A DNA stretch of 64,000 bases from a virus. Where the stretch lies: positions 39,726-103,725 of the IMG/VR virus record IMGVR_UViG_3300010885_081999. One strand, written 5' to 3'. A program made the position numbers and the translations under genes. Below are positions 59,194 to 64,000 of this stretch, piece by piece (position 1 is the stretch's first letter; every line of letters starts with the position of its first letter). Below the pieces are notes generated by a model that had not been told where the DNA came from, made no database searches, and worked only from the letters and a program-made list of their open reading frames with translations.

Positions 59194-59566
59194 TGGAGGT
59201 GCCGGGAATCGAACCCGGGTCCACCACGACTCTTTCAAACACATCGTCCACAAGCTTGGAATGAGTTTATCGACCTCATCCTCGTCTAGAAAGTTCTCAC
59301 CTATGTGTTCGGGTAGAGGGCTTCCAACCTTCCCTATCCTGGGACCCACCATCCCAGTCGATCCACCCCAAACAACGGGGGTAACTACATTCTTCGGAAC
59401 GATTCTTTTTCTAGGCCGTTCCCGCCCATTCCTCAGGCCGCGAGGGCCATCGGAGCGATGCCGTTGTCGTTGGCGTCTATACGTCATTTGGGTTTTGATC
59501 GGGACCCTCATGCACCCGAGCCTGCTGCGTCTGCCTTCGTCGCGATGTCGAAACCTGATCACCCCC
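59194..59566 (-). ncRNA. ssrA: tmRNA (ssrA), one-piece
   Basis: About 373 nt. The 5' end GGGGGTGATCAGGTTTCGAC and the 3' end (GGGTTCGATTCCC T-arm, then CACCTCC-A) form the alanyl tRNA-like domain with a G3-U70 pair. The tag frame starts after TAGAC with resume codon GCC at 59474-59472 and reads ANDNGIAPMALAA-stop (59433-59474), ending in the ALAA degron-type C-terminus. The CCA is not encoded (CCT in the genome). It rescues stalled ribosomes and tags the nascent chain. No smpB gene is visible here. Confidence 0.95.
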
Positions 59567-59571
59567 GAAGT

Positions 59572-59856
59572 CTACTTCCAAGACTTCTTAGACTTCATCG
59601 ATGCGACTTTCGGTCGCGCCGATCCTGCAATAGCTATGTTCTTCTGAGAGAGCTCTTCAATCCTTTTTGACTCTGACTCTGCCCATACTCCGAACTTCTC
59701 CTTTGAGACCCTCTCGTCTTCCCTCTCGAGAGTATCGAGGATGGGATTCTTGATCTTTATGAGAAGCTTGGACTGATCTTGAGGATCTGGAAGCGGATGA
59801 TTGAGGAGTGTCTCGAGAATGTGAAGGAGTTCCGTGGCCGTCAACGTCACATTCAT
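59572..59856 (-). CDS. Small helical protein, 94 residues
   Basis: ATG overlapping the upstream stop (ATGA), with GAGGAG before it. LTATELLHILETLLNHPL forms an N-terminal helix in the style of the tag family, and DPQDQSKLLIKIKNPILDTL follows; the C-terminal half is charged. It ends 6 nt before the tmRNA 5' end, so tmRNA may be co-transcribed. Unknown function. Confidence 0.65.
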   Translation of the reverse strand: MNVTLTATELLHILETLLNHPLPDPQDQSKLLIKIKNPILDTLEREDERVSKEKFGVWAESESKRIEELSQKNIAIAGSARPKVASMKSKKSWK

Positions 59857-60434
59857 GACTCCTCCTCGTCGGGCGAACCGAAGCCATAGACCGTGTTGGA
59901 GACGATCGTCTGCCAAGACTTTGGGAACTTCCTGACTTCGAACGTGTGACACTCAGCCTCGTCGTACAGCTCGATCGAGGTAGGAGTGAGACGTACCCTG
60001 ACGACTGAATCGATGATCATGGTTCCTTCATCGAGGAGTACATCGACGGAGTTCTCCTCTCCGACGTCCTCGAACTCCAGAGTGACCTTGTCGCCCGAAG
60101 GTGACGTCACTTTGATCGCAGGAAGCTCAGCGAACTCAGCAGGTGGTGCATATAGCTGCACCTCGGGAAGATCCTCTTCTTCCTCGTCACTCTCGTCTTC
60201 TTCGTCTTCCTGGTCCTCTTCGTCCTCCTCCGACGTGTCGTCGTACGGCTCATCCGAGGAGACAGTTTCCACGTCATCTTCAGACTCGTCATCTTCGGCA
60301 GACAAGAGGAAGTCGGACATGTCGTCCAGAATGTCTTCGAGGTGCTCTGTCACGCTTTCGCTCATCTTCTGCGTCGAAGCACAGTGGAACAAGACACCGT
60401 AAAGGAACAGTGCATCAGGCTTGGTAAGTTTCAT
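59853..60434 (-). CDS. Highly acidic protein, 193 residues
   Basis: ATG at 60434 after GGGAGG. It begins MKLTKPDALFLYGVLFH, then a helix, then about 45 residues that are mostly Asp/Glu/Ser (residues about 47-92), then a beta-rich C-terminal domain. Such acidic stretches occur in DNA-mimic and chaperone-like proteins; function here is unknown. A hairpin separates it from the upstream gene. Confidence 0.7.
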   Translation of the reverse strand: MKLTKPDALFLYGVLFHCASTQKMSESVTEHLEDILDDMSDFLLSAEDDESEDDVETVSSDEPYDDTSEEDEEDQEDEEDESDEEEEDLPEVQLYAPPAEFAELPAIKVTSPSGDKVTLEFEDVGEENSVDVLLDEGTMIIDSVVRVRLTPTSIELYDEAECHTFEVRKFPKSWQTIVSNTVYGFGSPDEEES

Positions 60435-60456
60435 GTCATTGCCTCCCATTAAAGCA

Positions 60457-60484
60457 GAACGGCAAGCATTGCTGCTTGCCGTTC
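60457..60484 (-). terminator. Hairpin between small genes, probable terminator
   Basis: Perfect 12-bp stem GAACGGCAAGCA / TGCTTGCCGTTC with a TTGC loop, followed by TGCTTTAATG. It lies 19 nt after the stop of the 60504-60770 gene. Confidence 0.6.
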
Positions 60485-60503
60485 CAATCGCATCCTACTT
60501 CTT

Positions 60504-60770
60504 TCAGCAGGCCTTGTCGGCGGCCTGATAGTGCTTCTGAAGCATCCTGTAGATCGTGCGAGCAGTTCTACCATCGAAGCTGTAGGACTCGCCCGTCGGC
60601 GTGTCGATGAAGAGACGCGTCGAATCGTTGCGGGGATTCGTGCTGATAGCGACGGAGACAGTGTCCTGATCACGACGGAACGTCTCGGTGCGGAGGTTGC
60701 CTCGGCGGTCCTCGCGGGTACGAATCGAAGCGCTGCGGTTCTGGGCGACGGTGTTCTTCTTGTTAGCCAT
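60504..60770 (-). CDS. Small basic protein, 88 residues
   Basis: ATG after GAGGAGATAAAG. Basic N-terminus (RTREDRRGNLRTETFRRD), then a compact domain with strands TRLFIDTPTGESYSFDG and a helix (RTARTIYRMLQKHYQAA). A 7-bp hairpin (CGAGACG/CGTCTCG, 60785-60808) sits just upstream of the ribosome binding site. Possibly nucleic-acid binding; no family recognised. Confidence 0.7.
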   Translation of the reverse strand: MANKKNTVAQNRSASIRTREDRRGNLRTETFRRDQDTVSVAISTNPRNDSTRLFIDTPTGESYSFDGRTARTIYRMLQKHYQAADKAC

Positions 60771-60784
60771 GTTCTTTATCTCCT

Positions 60785-60808
60785 CGAGACGTATTGATTG
60801 GCGTCTCG
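60785..60808 (-). promoter_or_regulatory. Leader hairpin upstream of the 88-residue gene
   Basis: CGAGACG / CGTCTCG arms with a 10-nt loop, ending next to the GAGGAG ribosome binding site. May modulate translation. Confidence 0.35.
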
Positions 60809-60842
60809 TTGGTATGATAGTAGTCTTGGCCCCCGGTCTTGT

Positions 60843-61214
60843 TCAAGAAGTTTTGTCCTCCTCTGACTCGTAAGAACTCTGTAGATCTAGCATGGTTCCC
60901 CACACCTTTCCGCAGAGATGTGCGCGGAAGGGTCCCATCTTCGTGTAGACGGTGTCCTTGAAGTTGTCGTAGTCTATTGACTTCGCGATCGAAGAGACGA
61001 CAGTCGACCATGCGTCGTCGGACACCTCGATGCGGCTGCCGTAGTCGGCAGAAGGCGTCAACTTCACGGAAGACTTGTCGAGAGAGAGAACAGTTCCGTA
61101 CTTGTCGACAAGATTGTAGAGGTCCTGAGGGGACCGGGCACGGACTACGAGGTGATCGTGACGCGTCCTGTGACGCACGACGGAGAAGAAGCCGAAATCG
61201 GTGAATATCCACAT
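60843..61214 (-). CDS. Conserved-looking protein, 123 residues (MWIFTDFGFFSVV type)
   Basis: The N-terminus MWIFTDFGFFSVVRH, then LVVRARSPQDLYNLVDKYG, resembles a small family of uncharacterised bacterial and phage proteins. The C-terminus is helical. The hexamer TAAGAT ends 6 nt before the ATG with no ribosome binding site, suggesting leaderless expression. Function unknown. Confidence 0.75.
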   Translation of the reverse strand: MWIFTDFGFFSVVRHRTRHDHLVVRARSPQDLYNLVDKYGTVLSLDKSSVKLTPSADYGSRIEVSDDAWSTVVSSIAKSIDYDNFKDTVYTKMGPFRAHLCGKVWGTMLDLQSSYESEEDKTS

Positions 61215-61220
61215 GTGGTA

Positions 61221-61226
61221 ATCTTA
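61221..61226 (-). promoter_or_regulatory. -10-like TAAGAT at leaderless spacing
   Basis: TAAGAT-TACCAC-ATG upstream of the gene at 61214; the same -10 and spacing as thyX. Confidence 0.4.
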
Positions 61227-61245
61227 CCACGCAGGGGACGAAATT

Positions 61246-62343
61246 TCACAGAAGGCTGCTTATCAGGAGACGAAGTTCCGACTCAGAAATAACGTCGCCG
61301 TAACTCAATGCTGTTACACTCGTTCCATTTCTTCCGTTTATTCTGAGCGTCTTCTGGGCGACCTCTTGGACTCCCGACGACACCCATGCTGTCCGGTTGG
61401 CGACCCTCTTGAAGAAGTCCGCGGCGAGCTTCTTGCCTGCGGCGGCATTTCCACCTCGATAGCTGTCAGCAAGTGTCTTCAGCGAGTCGATCTCGGCAGG
61501 AGTGAAGAACACCTTGAAACCGGGACCGGGACCGCCAGAGGACATGTAGTCGATGTACTCGAGGACGTCCGAGACGGCCTTGTCGGACGAGGGATCTGCC
61601 GCGGCGGTCTTGAACCTCGCGATTGTCTCACGCTCGCGGCCGGCTCGAACGATGGCGTAGAACTTCGCCTGGCGCAGCTGTAGGTCTGCATAGGACCGTG
61701 AAGGAATCTTGAATCCCCTTCCTCCCGTCACGGTGCCGAACAGGCCCTCCATTCGGGACCCACCGAGGGTGGGAGGTATCTTGCCGCTGTCGACAAGATC
61801 CATGAGAAGTTCTTCGACTTCGAGCGTCTCCGCCTTCGTCGCGCTGCCCGAGGCGGCCTTGCGCCGAAACGACTTGAGAATCTTCTTCGTCTCGGGATCT
61901 GACACGATTCCTCCGACTGCCTTCCTGATGGAGTCCTTCGTGTAGAAGACGACGGAAGTCTGTGCTGCATTCAAGGCGTCAGCGACAGCCTTGCTCATGA
62001 CGCCACCGTATTCCACCGCCGTCACGGCGGCACTGAGGGGATAGTCGATGTAGTCAGGCCGCTTGGACTTCTTCAGCACCTCGAACTGATACCTGACCGT
62101 CTTCTTGACGGGCGGATGGTGCCGTTCGAGAGCTTCCTCGAGGTCGGGGAAATATCCGCCTCCGCCCGTAGGACTACCTGTCTTTATCGCGTAGTCGACA
62201 GACCCGTCGGGCTTCACAATGGCGGTGAGGTGCTGACCCGCCATCTTCTCGGTGAATTCGGCGGTCGTTTCTCCGCCGAGGAATGCATCGACGACGGAGG
62301 CGGCCGCCTCAGGAGACAGGTCCCTGAAGCGAGGAGTCGGCAT
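61246..62343 (-). CDS. Large hypothetical protein with ligase-like EKMAGQ motif
   Basis: 365 residues. FTEKMAGQHLTAIV followed by YAIKTG (residues about 30-55) resembles the EKxDG nucleotidyl-lysine motif of RNA/DNA ligases and of a phage family reading EKVDGQN, but the Asp is Ala here. Later ligase motifs are not obvious. The C-terminus ISESELRLLISSLL resembles the tag helix in reverse position. It lies 1 nt after the ParB-like gene. Function uncertain. Confidence 0.65.
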   Translation of the reverse strand: MPTPRFRDLSPEAAASVVDAFLGGETTAEFTEKMAGQHLTAIVKPDGSVDYAIKTGSPTGGGGYFPDLEEALERHHPPVKKTVRYQFEVLKKSKRPDYIDYPLSAAVTAVEYGGVMSKAVADALNAAQTSVVFYTKDSIRKAVGGIVSDPETKKILKSFRRKAASGSATKAETLEVEELLMDLVDSGKIPPTLGGSRMEGLFGTVTGGRGFKIPSRSYADLQLRQAKFYAIVRAGRERETIARFKTAAADPSSDKAVSDVLEYIDYMSSGGPGPGFKVFFTPAEIDSLKTLADSYRGGNAAAGKKLAADFFKRVANRTAWVSSGVQEVAQKTLRINGRNGTSVTALSYGDVISESELRLLISSLL

Positions 62344-62344
62344 C

Positions 62345-63307
62345 TCAACCCTTGATGATTCCTGCCAACTTCTGCCACCTCTCGAGGACGAAGCCTCGCT
62401 CCCTTGACTCCTGCTTCTTGACGGCGGACTCGCCAGCCGATGGTGCTACTTCGGGAGAGTACGGCGGATTGATGTCCATGATGCCTCTGCTGATGTCCTT
62501 CGCGACCTGAGCGAGCTGTTCTCCTTCGATCGCAGGCATGTCGATCTTGGCGGGCATCCATCCCTCGATCGTGCGCAAGTCAGCTGTTTCGTCCCAGTTC
62601 TTCTTGACGTGCTCCGCGGCGGCGTCGAGGCTATCGAAGCCTTGCTTCTTGAAGGACGCGAGGATGTCTTCGGGAGAGGGAAGGAACTTGCCGCCCTTCG
62701 AACACATCTCCTTAAACTTCTCTGAGACAGCATCGCCCGTGAGCGATGCGAGGTTCGTATCGGAAGGCTTGCCCTTGCCGCCGTGCGCCGCCGTCCAGAC
62801 GTTCAGCACGCCCACGAGCTGTTCACCGGGAAGGTCGACGAGGAGACCTCCCACCTTCGCGCTAGGGTCCACCATGAGCGTGGCTGCCCAACGGTGATGT
62901 CCGTCCATGATGTGACCGTCGGACGAGACGATGGCACCGAGGTCTCCTCCTGCGCCGCCCGAGAAGCTGCCCATCTTTCCCATCATCTGGATCGCCATTC
63001 CCACGAACTTTCCGAAGTCCATCGTGGTCTGACTCGCCTTCATCGCCGTCGCAGGACGAGAGACGTTTCCCGTGGGGGCAGTGTCGTCCTCCTCCTTCTT
63101 GTCTTCCTGACCCTTCGATGCGAGGCCCTTCGCGAGGGTGGGATCAACATCGCTCAGCTTCGTGGGAAAGAGCTTGGGATCGATCTTGGCGGGGTCTGCG
63201 TCCTCGAGGAGGAAACGCAGGGAGTACCTGCTGCGGCGGTTCTCGGAGACGAGCTTCCTCGTCTCTCTGGCGATGATGCTTCTCAGTCTTGTCTCGGTGA
63301 GTCTCAT
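62345..63307 (-). CDS. ParB-like (DGHHRW) protein with N-terminal tag and C-terminal ERWQKLAG
   Basis: 320 residues. Begins MRLTETRLRSIIARETRKL, a tag variant. The core IVSSDGHIMDGHHRWAATL (about residues 128-146) matches the ParB/sulfiredoxin-like nucleotide-binding motif of phage ParB-type proteins. The extreme C-terminus ERWQKLAGIIKG matches a motif in the gene at 14283. AAAGGA precedes the ATG. ParB-like proteins can be CTPases or nucleases; the role here is unknown. Confidence 0.75.
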   Translation of the reverse strand: MRLTETRLRSIIARETRKLVSENRRSRYSLRFLLEDADPAKIDPKLFPTKLSDVDPTLAKGLASKGQEDKKEEDDTAPTGNVSRPATAMKASQTTMDFGKFVGMAIQMMGKMGSFSGGAGGDLGAIVSSDGHIMDGHHRWAATLMVDPSAKVGGLLVDLPGEQLVGVLNVWTAAHGGKGKPSDTNLASLTGDAVSEKFKEMCSKGGKFLPSPEDILASFKKQGFDSLDAAAEHVKKNWDETADLRTIEGWMPAKIDMPAIEGEQLAQVAKDISRGIMDINPPYSPEVAPSAGESAVKKQESRERGFVLERWQKLAGIIKG

Positions 63308-63320
63308 GGAGGATGTCCTT

Positions 63321-63674
63321 TCAGGCGCCGACGGCCTTCGCGACCTTTGCGGTCTCGGTTGAAGAAGTCTTCTTCTCGCTCATCATACTGTCGACGATGG
63401 ACATGATCTGCGTGAAGTATTTCTTGATCTGGTCGGCGTTGATGTTGGCCGCCTTCTCGTCGATGTCTCCCAAGATGCTGCCCAGCGTCTTCATCGAAGT
63501 GGCGAAGGCGTTGAGACCCGTGGGAGGGCTGCTCGCGAAGGCCTTCAGCTTCTTCTTCTGCTGGTCGGTGAGACCCGAGGCGCCTGCCGAACCCGAGGCA
63601 GCGTCTTCGGCCTCCAGGATCCTGCTGACTTCTTCTTTGATAATTAGACGCAACTGCTGTGGTGTCATCTTCAT
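63321..63674 (-). CDS. N-terminal-tag protein, 117 residues
   Basis: Begins MKMTPQQLRLIIKEEVSRIL, then an Ala/Ser/Gly-rich linker and helices (QQKKKLKAFAS; NADQIKKYFTQIMSIVDSMM). ATACTTA ends 5 nt before the ATG and there is no ribosome binding site. A longer frame to 63722 would place the tag internally and is rejected. It heads the run 63674-61246. Function unknown. Confidence 0.75.
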   Translation of the reverse strand: MKMTPQQLRLIIKEEVSRILEAEDAASGSAGASGLTDQQKKKLKAFASSPPTGLNAFATSMKTLGSILGDIDEKAANINADQIKKYFTQIMSIVDSMMSEKKTSSTETAKVAKAVGA

Positions 63675-63679
63675 GTCGT

Positions 63680-63686
63680 TAAGTAT
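63680..63686 (-). promoter_or_regulatory. ATACTTA motif, 5 nt before ATG
   Basis: Minus-strand CGCATACTTAACGACATGAA, almost identical to the site at 11186. The bases from here to 63826 hold no gene I can support. Confidence 0.5.
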
Positions 63687-63826
63687 GCGGGGACGAAGCA
63701 TTTTTTCTTGAGGCGGAGGCACATGTCGAATATTGACTCTCTGCGAACACTTATTCGACCACTGGGTTACACAAGTATTTTGTGAAGAATATTCTGGGTG
63801 TAAGCCTGAAGACTCACAGAGACAAG

Positions 63827-63858
63827 AAGACCGCCGAACCGTGAGGCAGGGCGGTCTT
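63827..63858 (-). terminator. Probable rho-independent terminator
   Basis: AAGACCGCC / GGCGGTCTT 9-bp stem, 14-nt loop, then TCTTGTCTC on the minus strand, 20 nt after the stop of the truncated right-end gene. Confidence 0.65.
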
Positions 63859-63878
63859 CCTCGTTCCCGGTCCTAGGA

Positions 63879-64000
63879 TCACGTTACAATCGTGAGCGGA
63901 TCGTTGGTCACCGCATGGAGGAACCAGTGGCTGCCGTTGCAGACGACTTCCATGAAATCTCCTCCTTGAAGGGCTACACCGAAAGCAACGGATATTGCAG
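63879..64000 (-). CDS. C-terminal fragment of a gene entering from the right edge
   Basis: Only 39 residues are visible before the TGA at 63881-63879. The end reads ...VCNGSHWFLHAVTND, then PLTIVT, a beta-rich tail like those of small capsid-decoration or structural proteins. The frame is open to the window edge. Its own terminator follows. Product not identifiable. Confidence 0.6.
   Translation of the reverse strand, partial: AISVAFGVALQGGDFMEVVCNGSHWFLHAVTNDPLTIVT

Noticed and set aside
59170-59562. 130-codon minus-strand open frame
   Set aside because: It lies across the tmRNA gene in one frame; the RNA explains the sequence better and the translation has no recognisable features.
1-64000. 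CRISPR arrays, insertion sequences, integrase or attachment sites
   Set aside because: No regularly spaced direct repeats, transposase motifs, or integrase-like genes were seen.

Overview
The window is a contiguous piece of a large, tailed, T4-superfamily (myovirus) phage genome. Evidence: contractile-tail genes (two tail sheaths, tail tube, tape measure, gp13/14/15-like neck proteins, gp53-like and gp26-like baseplate or chaperone proteins) lie beside a T4-style replication set (UvsX/RecA, DnaB/gp41-like helicase, gp32-like ssDNA-binding protein, 5'-3' exonuclease). Marine-phage-like accessory genes are also present (hsp20, class II ribonucleotide reductase, ThyX). Genes are tightly packed with many ATGA or TGATG stop/start overlaps. 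Almost everything is on the minus strand; the only exception I can support is a two-gene plus-strand island at 5.4-6.4 kb. The host cannot be named from the sequence.

Layout from left to right (transcription mostly runs right to left). 0-5.4 kb: sugar-nucleotide and nucleotide metabolism (SDR epimerase, deoxyribosyltransferase, ThyX-like paralogue, NTP-PPase/HAD fusion, dUTPase-like protein), with an HNH endonuclease and a small ribbon-helix-helix gene. 5.4-9.7 kb: plus-strand Cys-rich island, then an operon of small proteins sharing an N-terminal tag together with a Dps-like ferritin. 9.7-14.2 kb: HNH protein, LD-carboxypeptidase/MccF-like protein, two DNA methyltransferases, metallophosphoesterase. 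14.3-18.8 kb: helical late protein, Hsp20, thymidylate kinase, ThyX, tag proteins. 18.8-31.5 kb: NrdJ, helicase, exonuclease, actin-like ATPase, dUTPase, UvsX with an adjacent EDxHD-type endonuclease, gp32-like SSB, HD hydrolase, a short family A DNA polymerase. 31.5-58.1 kb: baseplate, tape measure, tail chaperones, tube, sheaths and neck. 58.1-64 kb: small genes, three tRNAs, a complete tmRNA, an acidic protein and more tag proteins. No stretch longer than 300 bases lacks a gene once the RNA genes are counted.

Cross-cutting signals. (1) A motif ATA(C/G)TTA sits just upstream of many transcription units, including both sheaths, the tube and the neck operon, and looks like the phage late promoter. 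(2) At least eleven first-in-unit genes without a clear Shine-Dalgarno have a -10-like hexamer ending exactly 6 nt before the start codon, the arrangement seen for leaderless mRNAs. (3) About ten otherwise unrelated proteins begin with MKxTxxQLRRIIKEE, resembling a capsid-targeting peptide with an (I/L)-x-E protease site. (4) The tail assembly chaperone appears to be made by a +1 programmed frameshift. (5) A phage tmRNA encodes the tag ANDNGIAPMALAA.
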